NCBI GenBank assembly: GCA_016223165.1
Contig: JACRPO010000009.1
Location: 186,001 to 250,000, forward strand
Origin: Burkholderiales bacterium
Lineage (GTDB): Bacteria > Pseudomonadota > Gammaproteobacteria > Burkholderiales > Burkholderiaceae_C
Direction: 5' to 3'
DNA length: 64,000 nt
The first letter of the stretch is position 1; each line of letters begins with the position of its first letter. Under the pieces are notes generated by a model. The model had not been told where the DNA came from, did no database searches, and saw only the letters and a list, made by a program, of their open reading frames with translations. Position numbers and translations under genes: made by a program. Positions 57,536 through 64,000 of the stretch are shown here, piece by piece.

Positions 57536-58225
57536 ATGTCTGCCCTGCCCAAAGCTGCCCTCCCGGAGGACGACGAGGCTCTCGATGCCGCCGAGGCACC
57601 CGAGGCCTTGCAGGCACACGCGGCAAACAGCGTCGGCGCCAAGCGCAAACGTCCCAAACCGGGCGAGCGCCGGCTGCAGATCCTGCAGACGCTCGCCGCC
57701 ATGCTCGAGCAGCCGGGCGCCGAGCGCATCACCACCGCGGCGCTCGCCGCCAAGCTCGACGTCAGCGAGGCGGCGCTGTACCGCCACTTCGCGAGCAAGG
57801 CGCAGATGTTCGAGGGCCTCATCGAGTTCATCGAGTCGAGCGTCTTCACGCTCGTCAACCAGCTCGTCGAGCGCGAGCCCACGCCGGCCTTGCAGGCGCG
57901 CAAGATCACCACGGTGATCCTGCAGTTCGGCGAGAAGAACCCGGGCATGACGCGCGTCATGGTGGGCGACGCCCTCGTCTTCGAGCACGAGCGCCTGAAC
58001 GCGCGCATGAACCAGTTCTTCGAGCGCGTGGAGTCGCAGCTGCGCGGCAGCCTGCGCGCCGCCGCCGAGGCCGCCGGTTCGGCCACGCCGACGGTCGACG
58101 CGCAGGCCATCGCCTCGGCGCTCGCCTCGCTCATCGTCGGGCGGCTGCAGCGCTACGCGCGCAGCGGCTTCAAGCGCCTGCCCACCGAGCACCTCGAGCC
58201 CGCCCTGGCGCGACTCGCGCCCTGA
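57536..58225 (+). CDS. slmA: TetR-type nucleoid occlusion protein SlmA
   Basis: A 229-aa protein. The N-terminal variable tail leads to RPKPGERRLQILQTLAAMLEQPGAERITTAALAAKLDVSEAALYRHFASKAQMFEGLIEFIESSVF, the SlmA-type HTH. The C-terminal regulatory domain includes GMTRVMVGDALVFEHERLNARMNQFFERVESQLR. SlmA binds chromosomal sites and blocks FtsZ assembly over the nucleoid. ATG 57536 is the first sensible start, and context with argB supports the assignment. Confidence 0.95.
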   Translation: MSALPKAALPEDDEALDAAEAPEALQAHAANSVGAKRKRPKPGERRLQILQTLAAMLEQPGAERITTAALAAKLDVSEAALYRHFASKAQMFEGLIEFIESSVFTLVNQLVEREPTPALQARKITTVILQFGEKNPGMTRVMVGDALVFEHERLNARMNQFFERVESQLRGSLRAAAEAAGSATPTVDAQAIASALASLIVGRLQRYARSGFKRLPTEHLEPALARLAP

Positions 58226-58339
58226 GCGGACCGGTCGGTCGCCCGTTCCGCGGCTTGGGCGTGTCGCTGCCCGAGGGCGGTGGCCCAGGGCAGAGTGCGC
58301 GAAGTGCGCGAATTTCGGCGCCCTACACTGCTCTGCACC

Positions 58340-59242
58340 ATGAGCTCTCCGCCCTCCCCCAACGACGCCCGCCTCGTCGAGGCGCTGCAGGGCCTCGTCG
58401 CGCGCGCCGACACGCTGCTCGAGCGCCTGGCGCCGCTGCTGCCGCCGGCAGCCGCCGAGCCCGACTGGCAAGCCGCCGTCGCCTTCCGCTTGCGCCGCCG
58501 CGGCAATGCGCGCGTGCTCGAGCCGGTGCGGCACCTCTCGCCGATCGGCCTTTCCGACCTGAAGGAGATCGACGGCCAGATGGAACGCCTGGTGCGCAAC
58601 ACCGAGCAGTTCGTGGCCGGGCGCGGCGCCAACAACGTGCTGCTGTCGGGCGCGCGCGGCACCGGCAAGAGCTCGCTCATCAAGGCCTGCCTGAACGAGT
58701 TCGCGCCGCGCGGGCTGCGCCTCATCGAGGTCGACAAGGCCGACCTCGTCGAGCTGCCCGACATCGTCGACCGCGTCGCCGCCCGCCCCGAACGCTTCAT
58801 CGTCTATTGCGACGACCTCAGCTTCGACGAGGGCGAGCCCGGCTACAAGGCCCTGAAGAGCGTGCTCGACGGCAGCGTCGCGCAATCGAGCGACAACGTG
58901 CTCGTCTACGCCACCAGCAACCGGCGCCACCTGCTGCCCGAGTTCATGGACGAGAACCTCACCTACAAGCACCACCCCGACGGCGAGGTGCACCCGGGCG
59001 AGGTGGTGGAGGAGAAGATCTCGCTGTCAGAGCGCTTCGGCCTGTGGATCAGCTTCTACCCGTTCTCGCAGGACGAGTACCTGGCGATCGTCGCGCAGTG
59101 GCTGCGCGCCTTCGGCATCGGCGGCAACGAGATCGCGGCGGCGCAGAAGGAGTCGCTCGTCTGGGCGCTGGAACGCGGCTCGCGCTCCGGGCGCGTGGCG
59201 CAGCAGTTCGCGCGCGACTATGCCGCCCGGCATGCCGGCTGA
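58340..59242 (+). CDS. DUF815-family ATP-binding protein
   Basis: A 300-aa AAA-like protein. Walker A is LLSGARGTGKSSLIKACLNE, Walker B FIVYCDDLSFDEGE, and sensor-like YATSNRRHLLPEFMDEN. PVRHLSPIGLSDLKEIDGQ precedes the fold. DUF815 proteins are cytoplasmic ATPases of unknown role. ATG 58340 follows CTCTGCACC and has no strong RBS. The nudix gene downstream overlaps its 3' end slightly. Confidence 0.94.
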   Translation: MSSPPSPNDARLVEALQGLVARADTLLERLAPLLPPAAAEPDWQAAVAFRLRRRGNARVLEPVRHLSPIGLSDLKEIDGQMERLVRNTEQFVAGRGANNVLLSGARGTGKSSLIKACLNEFAPRGLRLIEVDKADLVELPDIVDRVAARPERFIVYCDDLSFDEGEPGYKALKSVLDGSVAQSSDNVLVYATSNRRHLLPEFMDENLTYKHHPDGEVHPGEVVEEKISLSERFGLWISFYPFSQDEYLAIVAQWLRAFGIGGNEIAAAQKESLVWALERGSRSGRVAQQFARDYAARHAG

Positions 59243-59750
59243 AGAGCCTGTGAACGAAGCATCCACAGGCGCTGAGCGCGTCACGACCGTCGATGCGGGC
59301 GTGGCCCGTGCGGCGGCACGCGAGCCGGTGGAGGTGGCGGTGGGTGTGCTCCTCGAGGGCCACGGCCCCGGCGCGCGCTTTCTGCTCACCTCGCGGCCCG
59401 CGGGCAAGGCCTATGCGGGCTACTGGGAGTTCCCGGGCGGCAAGGTCGAGCCGGGCGAGAGCGTCGAGGCCGCGCTCGCCCGCGAACTGCACGAGGAGCT
59501 CGGCATCACGATCGACGGCGCCGAGCGCTGGCAGGTCGAGGTCTTCGACTATCCGCATGCACTCGTGCGCCTCAGCTTCTGCAAGGTCTTCGCCTGGCAC
59601 GGCGAGTTCGTCATGCGCGAGGGCCAGCAGATGGCCTGGCAGTCGCTGCCGGTGACCGTGGCGCCGGTGCTGCCCGGCACGCTGCCGGTGCTGCGGTGGT
59701 TCGCGAACGAGCGCGGCTTCAGCGGCGCCACGCACCGCGAAGTGCCATGA
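59232..59750 (+). CDS. MutT-like nudix hydrolase
   Basis: About 172 aa. The nudix box is exact: [24 protein letters not shown]. It is preceded by [21 protein letters not shown] and followed by [16 protein letters not shown], typical of 8-oxo-dGTP diphosphatase. Several starts compete: ATG 59220, ATG 59232, and GTG 59250 (with gaagag nearby). All share the same frame and overlap or abut the DUF815 stop. The N-terminal 30 residues are unlike MutT and may be trimmed. Confidence 0.92.
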   Translation: MPAEEPVNEASTGAERVTTVDAGVARAAAREPVEVAVGVLLEGHGPGARFLLTSRPAGKAYAGYWEFPGGKVEPGESVEAALARELHEELGITIDGAERWQVEVFDYPHALVRLSFCKVFAWHGEFVMREGQQMAWQSLPVTVAPVLPGTLPVLRWFANERGFSGATHREVP

Positions 59751-59770
59751 GCTGCCACTAAACTGGCCGC

Positions 59771-60262
59771 ATGGCTGCCCCTGCTGCGCCCCCTCCTGCG
59801 CCCCCTCCTGCGCCCGTCAGTCCCCGGCCCTCGGCCGCCTCGACCCCGTCGACCGCTGCCGCGCCCGACTGGCTCGACGCCGTGCGCTGGAACGCCGACG
59901 GCCTGGTGCCGGCCATTGCGCAGGAGCAGGGCAGCAAGGACGTGCTGATGGTGGCCTGGATGAACCGCGAGGCGCTCGCCGCCACCGCCGCGCGCGGCGA
60001 GGCGGTGTACTGGAGCCGCTCGCGCGCCCGCCTGTGGCACAAGGGCGAGGAGTCGGGCCACGTCCAGCGCGTGCACGAGATCCGCCTCGACTGCGACGGC
60101 GACGTCGTGCTGCTCACCGTGACGCAGCTCGGTCGCGAGCCGACGTCGCCGCCGATCGCCTGCCACACCGGGCGCCACAGCTGCTTCTTCAACCGCCTGG
60201 AAGACGGACGCTGGCAGGTCGTCGAGCCGGTGCTCGTGGACCCGGAGCGCATCTACCGATGA
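59771..60262 (+). CDS. hisI: Phosphoribosyl-AMP cyclohydrolase
   Basis: A 163-aa enzyme opening the adenine ring in histidine synthesis. Metal-binding motifs are [13 protein letters not shown] and [26 protein letters not shown] and [18 protein letters not shown] are also standard. The first 30 residues are a Pro/Ala-rich extension encoded by repeats of CCCCCTCCTGCG, so the true start may lie later. hisE overlaps by 4 bases. Confidence 0.96.
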   Translation: MAAPAAPPPAPPPAPVSPRPSAASTPSTAAAPDWLDAVRWNADGLVPAIAQEQGSKDVLMVAWMNREALAATAARGEAVYWSRSRARLWHKGEESGHVQRVHEIRLDCDGDVVLLTVTQLGREPTSPPIACHTGRHSCFFNRLEDGRWQVVEPVLVDPERIYR

Positions 60263-60777
60263 GCGCGCCACGCATCGACGCAACCGCAGCGGCCACGGCA
60301 GCCACAGCGGCCCCCGCCGAGAGCGGCGACGACACGCTGGCGCGCCTGGCCGCCGTCATCGAGTCGCGCCGGCCCGCCGCCGGCGGCGACCCCGAGAAGA
60401 GCTATGTCGCGCGCCTGTTCAGCAAGGGCACCGACGCCATCCTGAAGAAGGTCGGCGAGGAAGCGACCGAGGTCGTGATGGCGGCCAAGGACGGCCAGCG
60501 CGAGCGCCTCGTCGCCGAGGTCGCCGATCTCTGGTTCCACACCATGATCGCCCTCGCCCACCTGGGCGCGCGGCCGGCCGACGTGCTCGCCGAGCTGGCG
60601 CGGCGTGAAGGCCTCTCCGGGCTGGAGGAAATGGCGCTGCGCAAGGCGCGGGAACGCGACAGGGGCGACAGTGGAGGCAGCGGCGACCGCAGCGGGCACG
60701 GCGAGCACGGCGCAAGCCCGGCCGCCGCACAAGGCGATGGCGGCCGCGCCGCCGGGCCGGGAGAATCCGGCGCATGA
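60259..60777 (+). CDS. hisE: Phosphoribosyl-ATP pyrophosphatase
   Basis: A 172-aa protein. The core [17 protein letters not shown]...[54 protein letters not shown] contains the EExxE..D catalytic helices. It removes PPi from phosphoribosyl-ATP. Both ends overlap neighbours by ATGA (hisI before, the membrane protein after). The C-terminal 40 residues are Gly/Asp/Ser-rich ([16 protein letters not shown]), longer than the typical 105-120 aa enzyme. Confidence 0.95.
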   Translation: MSAPRIDATAAATAATAAPAESGDDTLARLAAVIESRRPAAGGDPEKSYVARLFSKGTDAILKKVGEEATEVVMAAKDGQRERLVAEVADLWFHTMIALAHLGARPADVLAELARREGLSGLEEMALRKARERDRGDSGGSGDRSGHGEHGASPAAAQGDGGRAAGPGESGA

Positions 60778-61166
60778 ACACTCCCTGGCCCGCCCCTGCC
60801 AACGGCGCGCATGCCGAATCGCCGTCCAGCGCCGACGACGCGCTGCGCCCGCTGATGCACGTGATGTACGCGCTGCACACGCTGTCGTGGTTTTCGCTCG
60901 GCATCTTCTCGGTCGTGGCGATGGTGCTGAACTATGCCAAGCGCGGCAGCACGCGCAGCGACTTCTACCTCAGCCACTTCCGCTGGCAGGCACGCAGCTT
61001 CTGGTTCACGCTCCTGTGGCTGGTGCTCACCTCGCCGCTGTGGCTGATCTTCGTCTTTCCGGGCTACGCCGCCTGGTTCCTGGTCGGCCTGTGGTACCTG
61101 TACCGCTTCGTGCGCGGCTGGTGGACCTTCGCCGAGAACCGGCCGATGCCGGTGCCCACCCCCTGA
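60774..61166 (+). CDS. DUF4870-like small membrane protein
   Basis: A 130-aa protein with about two to three TM helices ([64 protein letters not shown]). The [15 protein letters not shown] stretch is characteristic. Function unknown. Its ATG overlaps the hisE stop, so it is co-translated with the histidine genes. Confidence 0.88.
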   Translation: MNTPWPAPANGAHAESPSSADDALRPLMHVMYALHTLSWFSLGIFSVVAMVLNYAKRGSTRSDFYLSHFRWQARSFWFTLLWLVLTSPLWLIFVFPGYAAWFLVGLWYLYRFVRGWWTFAENRPMPVPTP

Positions 61167-61203
61167 CCCCCTGAACGGCCGACTACCGGCCGCCGAGCGC
61201 GCG

Positions 61204-61557
61204 ATGACCACCCACTTCGACCCGAACTGCATCTTCTGCAAGATCGTCGCCGGCCAGATCCCGTCGAAGAAGGCGCACGAGGACGAGCATCTGATCGCCT
61301 TCCACGACATCAACCCCTGGGCGCCGGTGCACGTGCTCATCGTGCCCAAGCAGCACATCGCCATGTTGTCCGACGTGGGGCCCGAGCACGACGCCCTGCT
61401 CGGCGCCATGCTCGGCCTGGCGCCGCGGCTGATGAAGCAACTGGGTGTGACGAATGGTTTCCGCACGCTCATCAATACCGGGCCCGACGGGCGGCAGGAG
61501 GTGCTCCACCTGCACATGCACGTCATGGGCGGCCCCCGTCCCTGGGCGCGCGGATGA
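61204..61557 (+). CDS. HIT-family (HinT-like) nucleotide hydrolase
   Basis: A 117-aa protein. The histidine triad VLHLHMHVMGG is intact, and CIFCKIVAGQIPSKKAHEDEHLIAFHDINPWAPVHVLIVPKQH is typical of HinT. It hydrolyses purine nucleoside phosphoramidates. Position between the his/DUF4870 genes and tatA is usual in Burkholderiales. Confidence 0.95.
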   Translation: MTTHFDPNCIFCKIVAGQIPSKKAHEDEHLIAFHDINPWAPVHVLIVPKQHIAMLSDVGPEHDALLGAMLGLAPRLMKQLGVTNGFRTLINTGPDGRQEVLHLHMHVMGGPRPWARG

Positions 61558-61625
61558 GCCCGGAGGACCAGGGAGGATGACGGGTCTCCCCTAGAATTCG
61601 CGATCCCCTTCCGTGGAGACTGATC

Positions 61626-61883
61626 ATGGGTTCCTTCAGCATCTGGCACTGGCTCATCGTGCTGCTGGTCATCGTGCTGATCTTCGGCACCAAGAAGCTG
61701 CGCAACATCGGCGAAGACCTCGGCAGCGCCGTCAAGGGCTTCAAGACAGGCATGAAGGCGGGCGCCGAAGGTGATGGCTCCGCCCCCGCGCCCGGCACCG
61801 GCGAAGCACCGCCGCAGGTGACGACTGCCGCCAAGAAGCCCGACGCCAACACGGTGGATGTCGAGGCCAAGACGAAGACTTGA
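61626..61883 (+). CDS. tatA: Sec-independent translocase subunit TatA
   Basis: An 85-aa protein: N-terminal TM ([21 protein letters not shown]), then the amphipathic helix ([19 protein letters not shown]) and a flexible acidic tail. It oligomerises to form the Tat pore. A ggagac site lies 8 bases before ATG 61626. The twin-arginine binding protein encoded near 39 kb would use this system. Confidence 0.97.
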   Translation: MGSFSIWHWLIVLLVIVLIFGTKKLRNIGEDLGSAVKGFKTGMKAGAEGDGSAPAPGTGEAPPQVTTAAKKPDANTVDVEAKTKT

Positions 61884-62074
61884 GCCAAGCGTCGAGACGC
61901 AGCCGACGAACCCGCCAAGCCCCCCGGCCAGCCTCGACGCCGCACCGCGCCACGGCCTCCGCACCGCCCCGCGCCTATACCCGTCCGTACCCGCAGCACC
62001 CGTCAGGCCCGTCCCGCCCGCTCCGCGCCACCCCCACCGCAGCGCCGCTCCAACGCGGCGCCCAGCCCGGCTCC

Positions 62075-62581
62075 ATGATCGACTTCGGTTTCGACAAGCT
62101 AGCGCTCATCGGCGCGGTGGCGCTCATCGTCATCGGCCCCGAGAAGCTGCCGCGCGTCGCGCGCACGATGGGCCACCTGCTGGGCAAGGCGCAGCGCTAT
62201 GTCGCCGACGTCAAGGCGGAGGTCAACCGCAGCATCGAGCTCGACGAACTCAAGAAGATGAAGACCGAGTTCGAGGAGGCGGCACGCGACGTGCAATCGA
62301 GCGTGCAGAAGGAGGTCGACTCGGCGCGCTCGGCCTTCGAGACCGACTGGTCCTCGACCACCGCCAGCCTGGGTGACGGCAGCGGCGAGGGCGGCACCGC
62401 CGGCAGCGGCGAGTCGATTCCGCCACCACCGCCGCAGTACCGGCATCCGAAGAAGAACTGGCGCCTCAAGCGCGGTGCCACGCCGCAGTGGTACAAGCAG
62501 CGCAACGGCGTGCGCACGAAGGCGCAGTCGGGCGCGGCGCGCGTGGCACGCCACCGGCCGCGGCCGCTGGGCACGCCGTGA
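62075..62581 (+). CDS. tatB: Sec-independent translocase subunit TatB
   Basis: A 168-aa protein: short N-terminal TM ([37 protein letters not shown]) followed by an amphipathic and charged helix ([40 protein letters not shown]) and a Pro-rich tail. It forms the substrate receptor with TatC. ATG 62075 is the natural start. The same frame stays open back to the tatA stop, a 191-bp spacer with no Tat features. Confidence 0.95.
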   Translation: MIDFGFDKLALIGAVALIVIGPEKLPRVARTMGHLLGKAQRYVADVKAEVNRSIELDELKKMKTEFEEAARDVQSSVQKEVDSARSAFETDWSSTTASLGDGSGEGGTAGSGESIPPPPPQYRHPKKNWRLKRGATPQWYKQRNGVRTKAQSGAARVARHRPRPLGTP

Positions 62582-62615
62582 CGCGGCGGCCCGATCGCCT
62601 GCCCGCGCCCTCGCG

Positions 62616-63467
62616 ATGAACGCACCCGACCCGAACGCCAAACGCGACGAGCTCGAAGGCACCGAGGCGCCGTTCGTCTCGCACCTGGTGGAGTTGCGCG
62701 ATCGCCTGATCCGCGCCTTCATCGCCATCGGCATCGCCTTCGGTGCGCTGTGCCTGTGGCCGGGGCCGGCCGGGCTGTACGACTTCCTGGCCGCGCCGCT
62801 GGTGATGCACCTGCCCAAGGGCGCGACGCTGATCGCCACCAACGTCATCTCGCCGATCCTGGTGCCGCTGAAGATCACGCTGATGGCCGCCTTCATGGTC
62901 GCGCTGCCCGTCGTGCTCTACCAGGTGTGGGCCTTCGTCGCGCCGGGGCTGTATTCGCACGAGAAGAAGCTCGTGCTGCCGCTCGTGGTGAGCAGCACCA
63001 TCCTCTTCGTCGCCGGCGTCGCCTTCTGCTACTACCTGGTGATCCCGGGGATGAGCAAGTTCATCCAGGCCTTCGCGCCGAGCGCCATCACCGCGGCACC
63101 GGACATCGAGCAGTACTTCGGCTTCGTGCTCACGCTCTTCCTCGTCTTCGGCATCGCCTTCGAGGTGCCGGTGGCGGTGATCGTGCTGGCGCGCATCGGC
63201 GTCGTCAGCATCGAGCAGCTGAAGAAGTTCCGCGGCTACTTCGTCGTCGCGAGCTTCATCGTCTCGGCCGTCGTCACGCCGCCCGACGTGATCTCGCAGC
63301 TCGCGCTGGCCGTGCCGATGTGCATCCTCTACGAGCTCGGCATCATCGCCGCGCAGATCTTCATCAAGAAGACCCAGGCGCCGCCGGAGGCCGCCCAGGC
63401 GGCCGAGCCCGCCGCCGCGCCCGCCACCGGCAGTGCCGAGGACAAGGGCGCCGCCGGCTCGCCATGA
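62616..63467 (+). CDS. tatC: Sec-independent translocase subunit TatC
   Basis: A 283-aa protein with six TM helices. Conserved parts are FVSHLVELRDRLIRAFIAIG (signal-peptide binding Glu), LPVVLYQVWAFVAPGLYSHEKK, FAPSAITAAPDIEQYFGFVLTLFLVFGIAFEVPV and FRGYFVVASFIVSAVVTPPDVISQLALAVPMCILYELG. The C-terminal tail is Ala/Pro-rich. dgkA overlaps its stop by ATGA. Confidence 0.97.
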   Translation: MNAPDPNAKRDELEGTEAPFVSHLVELRDRLIRAFIAIGIAFGALCLWPGPAGLYDFLAAPLVMHLPKGATLIATNVISPILVPLKITLMAAFMVALPVVLYQVWAFVAPGLYSHEKKLVLPLVVSSTILFVAGVAFCYYLVIPGMSKFIQAFAPSAITAAPDIEQYFGFVLTLFLVFGIAFEVPVAVIVLARIGVVSIEQLKKFRGYFVVASFIVSAVVTPPDVISQLALAVPMCILYELGIIAAQIFIKKTQAPPEAAQAAEPAAAPATGSAEDKGAAGSP

Positions 63468-63898
63468 CGGCCCGGCCCGAGCCCCAACCCGAACGCGAGC
63501 CGCACGCCGCCCAGCACCTCAAGAGCCGCGGCGGCCTCGTCCGCATCTGGCGCGCCCTCGGCTACTCGCGTGCCGGCTTCACCGCCGCTTTCCGCCACGA
63601 GGCGGCGTTCCGGCAGGAGCTCGCGCTCGGCGTGCCGATGGTCGTGCTCGCCTGGTGGCTGGCGCCGACCTTGCTGCAGGCGCTGGCGCTCGTCGGCGTG
63701 GTGGTGCTGGTGTGGATCGTCGAGCTGCTCAACTCCGCCATCGAGGCGCTGGCCGACCGCGTGAGCGACGACCTGCACCCCCTGCTCGGCCGCGCCAAGG
63801 ACCTCGGCAGCGCCGCGGTCATGCTGAGCCTCGTGCTCGCCGGGCTCACCTGGGCGGTCGTGCTGGCCGGCCGCTGGTGGCCGGGGCTGCACGGCTGA
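63464..63898 (+). CDS. dgkA: Diacylglycerol kinase
   Basis: A 144-aa membrane kinase. The signature ELLNSAIEALADRVSDDLHP is intact; RALGYSRAGFTAAFRHEAAFRQEL and RAKDLGSAAVML are also typical. It recycles diacylglycerol to phosphatidate. The N-terminal tail is about 20 residues longer than in E. coli. It is translationally coupled to tatC. Confidence 0.95.
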   Translation: MTARPEPQPEREPHAAQHLKSRGGLVRIWRALGYSRAGFTAAFRHEAAFRQELALGVPMVVLAWWLAPTLLQALALVGVVVLVWIVELLNSAIEALADRVSDDLHPLLGRAKDLGSAAVMLSLVLAGLTWAVVLAGRWWPGLHG

Positions 63899-63933
63899 AG
63901 CCTCGGCTCGCGAGACGACCATGGGTGACGACC

Positions 63934-64000
63934 ATGGATGACGTGAGCCGCATGGTGGCGCGGCAGTACGAGGCCTACGCCTACCCGGCGCCGTTCACCG
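63934..64000 (+). CDS. N-terminal fragment of a probable SAM-dependent methyltransferase
   Basis: The frame from ATG 63934 runs off the window: MDDVSRMVARQYEAYAYPAP. The VARQYEAYAYPAP opening is common at the start of class I methyltransferases (QYExxPYP). The upstream ATG at 63921 is in another frame and stops after six codons. The call rests on 22 residues. Confidence 0.5.
   Translation, partial: MDDVSRMVARQYEAYAYPAPFT

Noticed and set aside
61880..62074. N-terminal extension of TatB back to the tatA stop (TTG start)
   Set aside because: The frame is open, but the 65 residues are Arg/Pro-rich and would put a long charged tail before the N-terminal TM helix, unlike any TatB.

Overview
The window is very GC-rich, with strong third-position G/C bias, and almost every gene is chromosomal housekeeping or metabolism of the kind seen in Burkholderiales (Betaproteobacteria), probably near the Rubrivivax/Leptothrix/Methylibium/Roseateles group. 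Supporting this are the gene orders dusB-fis-purH, argB-pyrimidine 5'-nucleotidase-slmA, and hisI-hisE-DUF4870-HIT-tatABC-dgkA, plus a type III pantothenate kinase, a fused B12-dependent IcmF and a phasin. No rRNA, tRNA, CRISPR array, phage or insertion sequence was recognised. The genus is inferred from gene content only.

Left part (1-24.7 kb): a gene tail, a secreted caspase-fold protein, a LysR regulator, and a two-gene unit pairing an acyl-CoA synthetase with an ILVBL-type thiamine-diphosphate lyase. Then come a lone GspG-like pseudopilin coupled to a HAMP-GGDEF-EAL protein, a FitAB-type toxin-antitoxin pair, icmF with a perfect 20-bp operator-like palindrome upstream, coaX, a hybrid histidine kinase, a CBS protein and a DUF418 membrane protein. 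A divergent aromatic module follows: a 2-aminobenzoate-CoA ligase-like gene facing kynU-kynA, which would take tryptophan through kynurenine and anthranilate to 2-aminobenzoyl-CoA. A strong hairpin separates kynA from a convergent dienelactone hydrolase gene.

Middle part (24.8-40.2 kb): an acyltransferase-cdsA-like-ruvC operon; a YcgR-like PilZ protein with a microsatellite-encoded polythreonine tail; a 161-bp hairpin element; and a translationally coupled signalling operon (alpha/beta hydrolase, histidine phosphatase, PAS-HK-REC-REC-Hpt hybrid kinase, REC-PAS-GGDEF-EAL). On the other strand is the least familiar locus. It encodes a two-TM membrane sensor-like protein, a 21-codon coupling ORF, a protein that joins a periplasmic sensor module to a complete MFS transporter, and a Tat-exported PF04392 binding protein with no ABC permease or ATPase beside it.

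Right part (40.2-64 kb): purH-fis-dusB with a 9-bp minisatellite in the dusB-fis spacer; a YqaA protein, an M32 carboxypeptidase and an aldo/keto reductase; a hypothetical protein, a patatin and a phasin; a two-domain fatty-acyl-CoA-reductase-like SDR; an exported hypothetical; a CurA-like reductase; a small metal island (DmeF-type CDF exporter and CusF-like copper protein); argB, a HAD nucleotidase and slmA; a DUF815 ATPase and a MutT; hisI-hisE-DUF4870-HIT-tatA-tatB-tatC-dgkA; and the start of a probable methyltransferase. Recurrent themes are c-di-GMP signalling (two GGDEF-EAL proteins and a PilZ receptor), CoA-thioester chemistry, ATGA start/stop overlaps, and short tandem repeats both between genes and in protein linkers.
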